In this document: positions 1 through 7,121 of the stretch, piece by piece
How the letters are laid out: every line of letters starts with the position of its first letter
How positions within the stretch are numbered: position 1 is the first letter of the stretch
NCBI GenBank assembly: GCA_949516455.1
Contig: CATILC010000046.1
Span: forward strand, 1-9,698
Reading direction: 5' to 3'
Length of the DNA: 9,698 bases
DNA from: Flavobacteriia bacterium
GTDB lineage: Bacteria; Bacteroidota; Bacteroidia; Flavobacteriales; Schleiferiaceae
Made by a program: the position numbers and the translations under genes
Notes under the pieces: generated by a model
Databases searched by the model: none
Told to the model about the DNA's origin: nothing
The model's input: the letters and a program-made list of their open reading frames with translations, nothing else

Positions 1-2373
1 CATCGGGTCGTCCAATATCTCGCGGAAACGACCCTCAGACAGATCCTTCAATGGCGAAACACAGCGCGGATGGCGAAGCAGACTCTTTGGGGTCATCACC
101 ACCAGTGGCTTTCGGAAGCGCCTGTGCATCTGACGCCTCAAAAGATGGAAGAAATTGGCGGGCGTGGTCGCATTGACCACCTGCATATTGTCTTGGGCAC
201 AGAGCTGCAAGAAGCGCTCAAGCCGGGCACTCGAATGTTCGGCTCCCTGGCCCTCATAGCCGTGGGGAAGAAAGAGCACCAGTCCATTCTGAATGCGCCA
301 TTTGTCTTCGGCTGCTGCTAAAAACTGATCGATGATGATCTGTGCGCCATTCACAAAGTCCCCGAATTGTGCCTCCCAAATGGTGAGCGTATCCGGACTG
401 GCCATGGCATAGCCGTAGTCGAAAGCCATTACGCCGTACTCTGAGAGATGGCTGTTGTAGATGGCCATGCGCCCCTGGTCTTCCTGCATGCCATTGAGCA
501 GCATGAACTCTTCCTCGGAGTCCTCCACCTTGATCACCGCATGTCGGTGGCTGAAGGTTCCCCGTTCGCAATCCTCACCGCTCATCCGCACATTGAACCC
601 GTCCAGCAGAAGGCTGCCGTAGGCCATGAGTTCGGCCATTCCCCAATCGAGGGCATCGGTTTCCTCGACCATCTTTTTTCGGTCCCTCAGAAGTCGTTGG
701 ATCTTGTTGAAGAACTTCTTCCCCTCTGGAAGTGTGGTGAGCCGATCGGCGATGAATTTGAGTTTGTTTTCATCAAAAGAGCTGTCCGGCGATTCTTCCA
801 GATCGACACTCTTGGCGGGATGCAGATGGAGATACTGGTCTTCGAGGAAGGGTGTGACCACATTCCGGTCGATCTCCTTGGACTCGTCGTATCGGTCTTG
901 CAGCAGGGCTTTGAATTCGCTTTCCAGCTCCTTGACAATATTGGGCCCGACCACACCTTCCTGCTTGAGTTTTTCTGCATACAGGCTGCGCGGGTTCGGG
1001 TGTTTGGCGATGGCCTTGTAGAGCAGTGGCTGCGTGAAACGTGGCTCATCTCCTTCGTTGTGCCCGTATTTGCGGTAGCAAAGCAGATCGATGAACACAT
1101 TACGATTGTAGCGCTGTCTGTATTCGGCCGCAAAGAGCACCGCATGAATGACGGACTCGACATCGTCTCCATTCACGTGCAGTACCGGCGCGAGCACCAC
1201 TTTAGCAATATCCGTACAGTAGGTCGAGGAACGCGCATCGAGGTAATTCGTGGTGAATCCGACCTGATTGTTGATCACAACGTGGATGGTGCCTCCGGTC
1301 TTGTATCCGTCGAGGGTTTCCATCTGCACGACCTCATACACAACACCCTGGCCTGCAATCGCTGCATCTCCATGAACGAGGATGGGCAAAACCTTTCCCG
1401 CCTTGGAACCGTATTCGGTATTGATCCGGGCTCGGCTGATGCCTTCCACCACGCCATCCACAGCCTCCAGATGAGAGGGATTGGGGCTGAGATTGAGCCG
1501 AATCCTCTTGCCGTTGGGCAGCTTGCGTTCAGTGGAGTACCCCATGTGGTATTTTACATCCCCGTCGAATCCATCCTCTTCTTCAAATTCTTTTCCTTCG
1601 AATTCACTGAAGATCTCTTTCGGACTCTTGCCAAAGATGTTGCTCAATACGTTCAGGCGACCGCGGTGCGCCATGCCCATGACCACCTCCTGGACGCCCA
1701 GGTCACTCGCCCGCTCGATCAGAATATCCAGGGCAGGGATCAGGCTTTCGGCACCCTCCACGGAGAAGCGCTTTTGCCCGACGAATTTGGTGTTGAGAAA
1801 AGTCTCGAACGAGACCGCTTCATTGAGTTTTCTGAGAATGCGTTTTTTCTGATCTGGGGTGAAGTTGGGATGATTGTCATTTTGGTGGATCTTGGATACG
1901 ATCCATTTCACCACTTCCCGATCCCGGATGTAAACGAATTCGATGCCAATGCTCTGGCAATAGACGCGCAGCAGATGGGCCTCAATTTCCCTCAGGCTGG
2001 CGGGTGCCTTGATCCCCACCTCTTTGGCCGCCATGAATGGCCGGTCCAGGTCTTCTTCACTCAGCCCGTAGTGATGGATCTCCAGCGAAGGCTTGTATTG
2101 ACGCCTGCTTCGGACCGGATTTGTCTGGGTGAAGAGGTGGCCTCTTTTTCGGTAGTCATTGATCAGGTCTATGACAAGAAACTCTTTCCGTATCTCCTCG
2201 GGGATCTCCTGATCTTCTTCGCTGAAGACTTCCCCTTCTTCCAGTGCAAAGTCGTAACCCTGAAAAAATGCCCGCCAACTGGGCTCGACCTCATCGGGCT
2301 GTTTGAGATACTGCTGATAGAGCTCTTCAATAAAGCCGATGTGGGAACTTCCGAGAAAAGAGAAACGATGCAT
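1..2373 (-). CDS. sucA: 2-oxoglutarate dehydrogenase E1 component (SucA/OdhA), 3' end beyond window
   Basis: This is the thiamine-diphosphate-dependent E1 subunit of the cytoplasmic 2-oxoglutarate dehydrogenase complex. It decarboxylates 2-oxoglutarate and passes the succinyl group to the E2 lipoyl domain (TCA cycle). The frame is open from the ATG at 2373 to base 1, giving 791 codons; the family is usually about 900-940 residues, so roughly the last 130 are missing. Visible landmarks are the N-terminal E2-binding-type segment (MHRFSFLGSS, then EPSWRAFFQG), GMAHRGRLNVL with H236, NPSHLEAVDGVVEG with H301, and a ThDP/Mg motif from G335-D336 to N368-N369 followed by QVGFTT. The conserved SSTYCTDIAKV and RKYGHNEGDEPRF blocks follow. 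No frameshift is seen. The start is chosen because the N-terminus matches the family there and no earlier start codon was found in frame over the preceding 50 or so bases. The E2 gene (sucB) often follows sucA, but would lie outside the window. The gene is divergent from the beta-barrel gene. Confidence 0.97.
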   Translation of the reverse strand, partial: MHRFSFLGSSHIGFIEELYQQYLKQPDEVEPSWRAFFQGYDFALEEGEVFSEEDQEIPEEIRKEFLVIDLINDYRKRGHLFTQTNPVRSRRQYKPSLEIHHYGLSEEDLDRPFMAAKEVGIKAPASLREIEAHLLRVYCQSIGIEFVYIRDREVVKWIVSKIHQNDNHPNFTPDQKKRILRKLNEAVSFETFLNTKFVGQKRFSVEGAESLIPALDILIERASDLGVQEVVMGMAHRGRLNVLSNIFGKSPKEIFSEFEGKEFEEEDGFDGDVKYHMGYSTERKLPNGKRIRLNLSPNPSHLEAVDGVVEGISRARINTEYGSKAGKVLPILVHGDAAIAGQGVVYEVVQMETLDGYKTGGTIHVVINNQVGFTTNYLDARSSTYCTDIAKVVLAPVLHVNGDDVESVIHAVLFAAEYRQRYNRNVFIDLLCYRKYGHNEGDEPRFTQPLLYKAIAKHPNPRSLYAEKLKQEGVVGPNIVKELESEFKALLQDRYDESKEIDRNVVTPFLEDQYLHLHPAKSVDLEESPDSSFDENKLKFIADRLTTLPEGKKFFNKIQRLLRDRKKMVEETDALDWGMAELMAYGSLLLDGFNVRMSGEDCERGTFSHRHAVIKVEDSEEEFMLLNGMQEDQGRMAIYNSHLSEYGVMAFDYGYAMASPDTLTIWEAQFGDFVNGAQIIIDQFLAAAEDKWRIQNGLVLFLPHGYEGQGAEHSSARLERFLQLCAQDNMQVVNATTPANFFHLLRRQMHRRFRKPLVVMTPKSLLRHPRCVSPLKDLSEGRFREILDDPM

Positions 2374-2406
2374 CCTGAGTTGGGGAATTGCCTTCTTTTG
2401 TTCGTT

Positions 2407-2414
2407 CGAAAGTA
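2407..2414 (-). promoter_or_regulatory. possible -7 element for sucA
   Basis: On the minus strand this reads TACTTTCG, which matches 5 of the 6 fixed positions of the Bacteroidota -7 consensus TAnnTTTG. It lies 33 bases upstream of the sucA ATG, which would leave a 5' leader of about 25-30 bases. I see no clear TTTG -33 element at the expected 19-21 base spacing, so this is a weak candidate. The rest of the 102-base divergent gap (2374-2475) shows nothing else beyond the plus-strand box at 2462. Confidence 0.3.
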
Positions 2415-2461
2415 CAACTTTTGACCCTGTTCTCCGGCGCTACACGGCGGGGCTCAATGCC

Positions 2462-2469
2462 TATATTTG
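2462..2469 (+). promoter_or_regulatory. -7 promoter element (TAnnTTTG) of the beta-barrel gene
   Basis: The sequence TATATTTG is an exact match to the Bacteroidota primary sigma factor -7 consensus TAnnTTTG. It ends 6 bases before the ATG at 2476. Transcription normally starts a few bases after this box, so the mRNA would have almost no leader. No TTTG -33 element is visible at 19-21 bases upstream. The box also contains the TTG at 2467 that could be mistaken for a start codon. Confidence 0.5.
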
Positions 2470-2475
2470 AGCCGC

Positions 2476-3195
2476 ATGCTGACCACAAACAGGCCCATTT
2501 TTTCTTTGATCGCGCTGGTTTTCATTTGCGCCCTCCCCTTGACCGGGCAGGTTCAGGACCGCTTTGAGCGAAAGAAAAGATCGACTGCACCGATCGACCG
2601 AGCTGTTCAACAAGCACCTGACAGCAGAACCTCCCCCGACGAAAATTCATCGGGAAAAGAAAACGAGCAGCTGGAGGATGAAACCGAACAAGGGCGTAAA
2701 GCTGCTTCAGAAGAAGGGTTTTCCTGGGACAAAATGCGTTGGGGAGGTGCCTTTGGAGCATCCTTCGGGAATTTCACCTATGTCATGCTGAATCCACGGG
2801 CGGCCTACCACCTGGACGAAAGTTGGACTTTGGGACTTGGGCTCACCTATATCTACGCCAAGGACGATCGCAGCTACACGCGCAGCATCAACAATGGGGC
2901 GGCGCTTGAGCAAAGCGTATTTGGCATAAATCCATTCGTCAATTACGAGCTTTTCTCCGGGCTGGGCATCGGGACAGAGTTCGACCTTGTCCGGGCCAAT
3001 ATCATTTTGAGCAACCCCTACAATACAGGGGGCAATCCCTTTGTGATCGAACGCGACTGGGTGCCGCACTGGTTTGTTGGAGCGACCTACTATCCAAGGG
3101 ATCAAGGCGTGTTTGCAGGAATCTACTACAATCTGCTGGACGACGGTCGATCGTTCTACTCCAATCCGGAGATCCGCTTTGGATTCTTTTTCTGA
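2476..3195 (+). CDS. outer-membrane beta-barrel protein of unknown function
   Basis: This encodes 239 residues. Residues 1-24 form a signal peptide: basic start, then a hydrophobic run (IFSLIALVFICALPL) and TGQ before the likely cleavage site. Residues 25-85 are a hydrophilic, charge-rich linker with many Glu, Lys, Ser and Asp and no obvious fold. From about residue 88 the sequence alternates polar and hydrophobic residues with many Gly, Tyr and Phe (GGAFGASFGNFTYVMLNPRA, then WTLGLGLTYIYA). It ends in aromatic residues (FGFFF), as expected of an outer-membrane barrel, probably of eight strands. It resembles the small barrels commonly annotated as hypothetical in Bacteroidota; ligand and role are unknown. 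I chose the ATG at 2476 over the in-frame TTG at 2467 because the TTG lies within the promoter box and the signal peptide is complete from the ATG. The gene stands alone, divergent from sucA and convergent with the AsmA-like gene. Confidence 0.88.
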   Translation: MLTTNRPIFSLIALVFICALPLTGQVQDRFERKKRSTAPIDRAVQQAPDSRTSPDENSSGKENEQLEDETEQGRKAASEEGFSWDKMRWGGAFGASFGNFTYVMLNPRAAYHLDESWTLGLGLTYIYAKDDRSYTRSINNGAALEQSVFGINPFVNYELFSGLGIGTEFDLVRANIILSNPYNTGGNPFVIERDWVPHWFVGATYYPRDQGVFAGIYYNLLDDGRSFYSNPEIRFGFFF

Positions 3196-3220
3196 GCGCC
3201 TCACCGATCGGCAATGATCA

Positions 3221-3247
3221 CCTCCTTGTAAGGCCGGAGGGCTTTTT
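3221..3247 (+). terminator. candidate intrinsic terminator after the beta-barrel gene
   Basis: CCTCC at 3221-3225 can pair with GGAGG at 3236-3240 across a 10-base loop, followed by GC and five T residues (3243-3247). An alternative smaller hairpin (AAG-CC with GG-CTT, one bulge) uses the same right-hand bases. Either stem is short, so strength is uncertain. It sits in the 55-base gap between convergent genes, 25 bases after the barrel stop codon and only 3 bases from the AsmA-like stop codon on the other strand. Confidence 0.45.
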
Positions 3248-3250
3248 ACT

Positions 3251-5587
3251 CTAGCGGATGCTGTCCCTTCCTTCCGACCATTCAAATTTCAGTCCACCGC
3301 TGGGTGGCGGTTCAGATGCGGATTCGTCTTTTTCACGCTGCCAGGGCTTTTGCTCTCTCCATTCCTGTTGAATGCCCGAGCGAAGTGCTTCCTTATCCAG
3401 AGCAACTTGAGGATCGCTCAGTTCCCCGGTCACCTTGAGGTAGATGCTCGGAACCTTTCGCTCCTGCACTTCCACCAGGAATTCTGAAAGCTCCTCATCC
3501 ATTTTTCGCTTTTTCTTGTTGATGACGCGGTGTGCAGGCAACTTGAAACGATAATCGATGCGGTTGTTGAAGCCGTGGGAACCAGACATCTCCACTTCGA
3601 TCGCATTGCTCTTCCACAGGCTTTTTTCGAGGCGTACCTGCTGCTCGGCGATGGACCATTTCTGAATATGCCGATCGATCCTCAGGCGACTAAGCTCATC
3701 GAGTTGCACATGATCTGCCAGTGCGTAGAGAGGCTGGAAATGGCTGAGTTCCGCCTCAAGTAATTCGGTGGACGCATCCACGGTCAATTCGGCAAGGCGT
3801 GTCGACAAGTCGGCGTCCATGGGCAGGTGCAGATCAAAATCTGCATTCAGCCTTCCGCTGAGTTGTTCGGAGGTGAGCGTGTTCTGTCCAAAGTTGGAAA
3901 AGGCCTTGAAGAGCCCATCTATGGAAACGCCAGTCAGTTGGCCATCGGTATTCATCGTCCAACCATTGTCCGTGTGGCCAAAAGTGCCCTTGGCTTTCAA
4001 TTCTCCTCCGATGCCCTGCGCATAGAGCTGGTCGATACCGATCTCTTGATCTCGGAGCGAGAGATCCGCCCTTACGGATTGGAGGACCAGTTCGTCCGCA
4101 CGCAGATGGTCCGCTTCCAGGGTCACCTGACCTCTGTACTCAGGCAGCTCGAAATCGGAATCCTCGTCTTCTGAACCCGTCCATTCAAGCGATTGGGTGC
4201 GTATGCGCAGGTTCAATTCAGGTGGCGACGAAGCACTCCAGTTTCGAATGCGCCCATCGGCATAGAGTTCCTGCTCACCCAGGGTCATGAGCAGGTTGTC
4301 CAGCTCGATCTGTCCTTTTCGCCAGCTGACCTGTCCTTTTGTTCTCCGGACCTGCAGATCATCGCCACGCCGGAAACCGAAATCGGCCAGATCCAGTTCC
4401 ATCTGAAGTTCATTCTGCCAGTCCGGTCGATCGATCTTTCCTGTGAAGCGGGCACGGACATCGGCCGTACCGTTCCAATCCGTTCCCCATTCCACAGGCA
4501 GGGATCCATCCAGATCTGCAAGGGTCAAATGCCCTTCAGCCTCGATCTGGGCCTGTTCTCGTGAAATGTCCAGCCGACCTTTTATCTGAAGAGAACTGCT
4601 GTTTTTCCTGAGAAAAACAGAATCCAAAACGACGGAACGGTTCTTATTGCCGGACAAATAACGTCCTGAGACATCGGCCTGGATGCCACTCCAGTCAGGA
4701 TGATCCAGTGCGGCATTGACCGAGCGAAAAGAGAACTCATCTTCAAGCCCCTTTTCCAGATGGATGGTTCCATCGATGGCCGCTGACCCGGATAGTCGGT
4801 CAAGGGGCTGGTTCAGTTCGATCGGGCCTTGTGCGATCCATTGGCTGATCTCTGAAATGTCTGCTCGCAGGTCGATTGCGTTGTCCTCTTTTCGGAAGTT
4901 CAGTTCAAATACATCACCAAGGCTCTCGATCTCTGCAGTCCAAAGGGGTGGGGTCAAGAGCAGCAGAACTTCCGTATTTGGCAGATTCCATTCCCGATCT
5001 TCTCCCGTCCACTGGATGCGCTCAAAAGACGAGATGAGCTCTGCCTGTCCTTGAGCGATTGGTTGCCATTCTGCTGAGCGCACATAGGCTTTGGTCTGCC
5101 CCTTTTGGGACGGGGAATCATAACGTATGAAACAGTTGCGGAGCGTGAGTCGGTCAAGCTGTATGCCGGGGTTTTCATCCGAATCCTTGTCCGGAATGAG
5201 CTCCTGAAAATTCCAGCCTCCTCCCTTGAATTCCCTGATGTAGCTCCGTCCATTTGCCACATGCACTCCATTGATCCGGTAGTCGCCCCGGATCCAGTTC
5301 TTCAAAGATGTTGCGATCCATACGGATCGTGCAGACAAAAGACTGTCGCCTTGCGAATCGAGGGCCACGACCTCTTCCATCAACAGGCTCACCGAAGGGA
5401 ACTGCCGCAGACTCAGACCAATTTTCTCGACTTCAACAGGTCGTTCCAGTTCTGTGTTGATCCGCTCGACAAGGGCATCCAGTAGTTGGTCGCGTTGCCA
5501 CCAGGCGTAGGCGGAAAGACTTGCGAAGAGGAGGATCGCTGCCAGAAGAACGATGCCCAAAGTCCGTATGATCTTTCTTCCGCTCAT
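3251..5587 (-). CDS. AsmA-like inner-membrane-anchored envelope protein
   Basis: This encodes 778 residues. A single N-terminal transmembrane segment (about residues 7-27, TLGIVLLAAILLFASLSAYAWW) follows a short basic tail, so the rest should lie in the periplasm. The opening of the periplasmic part (LVERINTELERPVEVEKIGLSLRQFPSVSL, then GGGWNFQEL at 122-130) is typical of AsmA-family N-terminal regions. The middle is long and rich in beta-strand-like repeats. Residues about 551-588 (LTGVSIDGLFKAF to SGRLNADFDLHL) and 712-734 (PSIYLKVTGELSDPQVALDKEAL) match the usual AsmA C-terminal pattern. AsmA/TamB-type proteins are thought to form beta-groove bridges that move or organise phospholipids between the two membranes; that role here is inferred from family. 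The start is an ATG 12 bases after the pseudouridine synthase stop codon, with no Shine-Dalgarno sequence, so the two genes are probably co-transcribed. The stop is TAG. There are no obvious breaks. Confidence 0.85.
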   Translation of the reverse strand: MSGRKIIRTLGIVLLAAILLFASLSAYAWWQRDQLLDALVERINTELERPVEVEKIGLSLRQFPSVSLLMEEVVALDSQGDSLLSARSVWIATSLKNWIRGDYRINGVHVANGRSYIREFKGGGWNFQELIPDKDSDENPGIQLDRLTLRNCFIRYDSPSQKGQTKAYVRSAEWQPIAQGQAELISSFERIQWTGEDREWNLPNTEVLLLLTPPLWTAEIESLGDVFELNFRKEDNAIDLRADISEISQWIAQGPIELNQPLDRLSGSAAIDGTIHLEKGLEDEFSFRSVNAALDHPDWSGIQADVSGRYLSGNKNRSVVLDSVFLRKNSSSLQIKGRLDISREQAQIEAEGHLTLADLDGSLPVEWGTDWNGTADVRARFTGKIDRPDWQNELQMELDLADFGFRRGDDLQVRRTKGQVSWRKGQIELDNLLMTLGEQELYADGRIRNWSASSPPELNLRIRTQSLEWTGSEDEDSDFELPEYRGQVTLEADHLRADELVLQSVRADLSLRDQEIGIDQLYAQGIGGELKAKGTFGHTDNGWTMNTDGQLTGVSIDGLFKAFSNFGQNTLTSEQLSGRLNADFDLHLPMDADLSTRLAELTVDASTELLEAELSHFQPLYALADHVQLDELSRLRIDRHIQKWSIAEQQVRLEKSLWKSNAIEVEMSGSHGFNNRIDYRFKLPAHRVINKKKRKMDEELSEFLVEVQERKVPSIYLKVTGELSDPQVALDKEALRSGIQQEWREQKPWQREKDESASEPPPSGGLKFEWSEGRDSIR

Positions 5588-5599
5588 GTAGGGGTTGGA

Positions 5600-6730
5600 T
5601 CAGCTGCGCATGCGCAGGAAATCAACTTCTTTACTGCTCAAGAAACGCCACTGTCCACGGCTTAGTCTTTTTTTCGTCAGACCGGAGAAGGATACCCGAT
5701 CCAGCTTCACCACTTCGTACCCAAGGTGCTCAAAGATCCTGCGAACGATCCGGTTACGACCCACATGCAACTCGATGCCGATATGCTTCCGGTCCTTGTC
5801 TTCCACATAGGCGATCTGGTCTACTGATACGGGGCCGTCTTCGAGTTCGAGTCCATCCTCGATCTTGGCAAGATCTGCCTTGGCCAGGGCTTTACTGAGG
5901 ACCACATCGTAGATCTTTTGTGCGCCATTGGACGGATGCAGGAGTTTGTCGGCCAGCTCTCCGTCATTGGTGAACATCAGTACCCCGGTGGTCTGACGGT
6001 CCAGTCGCCCTACGGGATAGATCCGTTCCCTGCACGCGCCTGAAACGAGCTCCATGACCGTCTTGCGTGCTTTGGGATCGTCAGTTGTCGTGATGAAACC
6101 CTTGGGTTTATTCAGGAGCAGATAGACTTTATTCTCGGATCGGACGATCGCATTGTTGTAGCGAACTTCATCACCTGGTCCCACCTTGTGGCCCATCTCG
6201 GTCACCACTTTTCCATTCACCTTCACCAGACCTGCCTGGATCAGGGTATCGGCCTCCCTTCTCGAACTGATCCCGGCATGCGCAATGAATTTGTTCAGAC
6301 GGGTGTTTTCCGTTTTAACCGAACGATCGCTTCGTCCTGCTGTTCGAGGATTCCTCCGCTCCGAGGGGCGGTTGCGTTGTTCCTGGCGTTGCCTGCCTCC
6401 CGCCGGTCTTTCCGGTCCTCTGCTGCTGTCATCCCGCCGGCCTGTTTGGCGATCGGTCGATCTTGATTTCGAACGATAAGCGCGTTCCTCTGAACGATCC
6501 GACCTGCTTCTTTTCTCTTCTCGTCTTGGCTCATTCTCCGAAGCTGATCGGCCTTCTGAGCGCTTTCGATCGAATGGCCTTTCGTCCGTCCTTCTCCTGT
6601 CCGCTCTTTTGTCTGGTCCTTGGTTTCGTCCGGTTCGTTGTCCTCCGCCGGTTCTTCCACGAGGAGAGGCATCCTTTCTGCCCGGTCCTTCTCTGCGGCC
6701 GTTTCGACCGCCGCCTTGTTTTCTTTCCAT
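5600..6730 (-). CDS. rluB: RsuA/RluB-family rRNA pseudouridine synthase with Arg-rich N-terminal extension
   Basis: This encodes 376 residues. Residues 1-140 are low complexity: almost entirely Arg, Gly, Ser, Asp, Glu, Gln and Pro, with many RR, SR and DR pairs, so probably disordered and RNA-binding. Residues 143-190 form an S4 RNA-binding domain (TRLNKFIAHAGISSRREADT, then VKVNGKVV). The catalytic domain follows, with VYLLLNKPKGFITTTDD and the signature GRLDRQTTGVL at 241-251, in which D244 is the expected catalytic aspartate. The conserved tail GRNRIVRRIFEHLGYEVVKLDRV is present. The family converts uridine to pseudouridine in rRNA; the RluB (23S) assignment is the usual one for this architecture but the target base cannot be read from sequence. 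The frame is open further upstream to 7105, but that part only shadows yraN. The ATG at 6730 is chosen because it is the only methionine between the yraN stop and the S4 domain and follows a TAnnTTTG box. Confidence 0.92.
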   Translation of the reverse strand: MERKQGGGRNGRREGPGRKDASPRGRTGGGQRTGRNQGPDKRADRRRTDERPFDRKRSEGRSASENEPRREEKRSRSDRSEERAYRSKSRSTDRQTGRRDDSSRGPERPAGGRQRQEQRNRPSERRNPRTAGRSDRSVKTENTRLNKFIAHAGISSRREADTLIQAGLVKVNGKVVTEMGHKVGPGDEVRYNNAIVRSENKVYLLLNKPKGFITTTDDPKARKTVMELVSGACRERIYPVGRLDRQTTGVLMFTNDGELADKLLHPSNGAQKIYDVVLSKALAKADLAKIEDGLELEDGPVSVDQIAYVEDKDRKHIGIELHVGRNRIVRRIFEHLGYEVVKLDRVSFSGLTKKRLSRGQWRFLSSKEVDFLRMRS

Positions 6731-6736
6731 CGGGGG

Positions 6737-6744
6737 CAAAGGTA
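6737..6744 (-). promoter_or_regulatory. possible internal promoter -7 element (TAnnTTTG) for the pseudouridine synthase gene
   Basis: On the minus strand this reads TACCTTTG, an exact match to the Bacteroidota -7 consensus. It lies in the 25-base gap after the yraN stop codon and ends 6 bases before the ATG at 6730, the same spacing as at the beta-barrel gene. If active it would let the pseudouridine synthase and AsmA-like genes be transcribed separately from ldcA and yraN, on an almost leaderless mRNA. No -33 TTTG element is visible. Confidence 0.4.
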
Positions 6745-6755
6745 TTGGAGATGAC

Positions 6756-7121
6756 TCATTGCCCGTCCGTGTGGGGAAGCATGAAATTCCTTGTGTGTTG
6801 CAGGCAAGGGCGACGGCTTGGAACCACACAGACCAGATCGAATCGGACTTCGGCTTCCCGGTCGGGACAAAAGGACAGGTAGGCTTCGGCGCCCTTTTCC
6901 AAATTTCGGCATTGCGCCTCCCTTGGCAATATGCCCATGGGTCCTGATGCGCCTCTTCTCGCCTTGACTTCAACGAATACCAAGGTGTTGGCACAACGGA
7001 CGATGAGGTCGATCTCAAATTTCCTGAACCGCCAGTTGCGTTCCAAAATGGCAAAGCCTCTGGCAGCGAAGTATTCCTCGGCGCAGTCCTCACCGAGCGT
7101 CCCAAGCTCTGTCCGGGTCAA
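6756..7121 (-). CDS. yraN: YraN family (UPF0102) putative endonuclease-like protein
   Basis: This encodes 121 residues, the usual length of the family. Landmarks are GTLGEDCAEEYFAARGFAILERNWR at 7-31, FEIDLI with E36 and D38, and LVFVEVKAR with E51 and K53. This pattern corresponds to a PD-(D/E)xK nuclease-like active site; the cellular role of YraN proteins is not settled. The gene starts with TTG at 7121-7119. I favour that start because no ATG or GTG fits the conserved N-terminus and because the TTG overlaps the TGA of ldcA in the four bases TTGA, which points to translational coupling. The C-terminal quarter is divergent but aligns in pattern with the family (FDLVCVV, then QHTRNFMLP), so I see no frameshift. 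It is followed after 25 bases by the pseudouridine synthase gene. Confidence 0.9.
   Translation of the reverse strand: MTRTELGTLGEDCAEEYFAARGFAILERNWRFRKFEIDLIVRCANTLVFVEVKARRGASGPMGILPREAQCRNLEKGAEAYLSFCPDREAEVRFDLVCVVPSRRPCLQHTRNFMLPHTDGQ

Noticed and set aside
448..2424. A 658-codon open frame on the plus strand
   Set aside because: It lies antisense to sucA, whose translation carries all the family motifs. The plus-strand product has no recognisable domain and an implausible composition. Long antisense frames are a common by-product of G+C-rich codon usage.
2467..2475. TTG at 2467 as start of the beta-barrel gene
   Set aside because: It lies within the TATATTTG promoter box, and the ATG at 2476 already gives a complete signal peptide.
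6295..6947. Several 100-200 codon frames on both strands over the Arg-rich region
   Set aside because: They are shadows of the low-complexity coding sequence and of yraN, with low-information translations and no family resemblance.
6731..7105. Upstream extension of the pseudouridine synthase frame to an ATG at 7105
   Set aside because: This stretch overlaps almost all of yraN in another frame and does not resemble the family. The ATG at 6730 follows the yraN stop codon.
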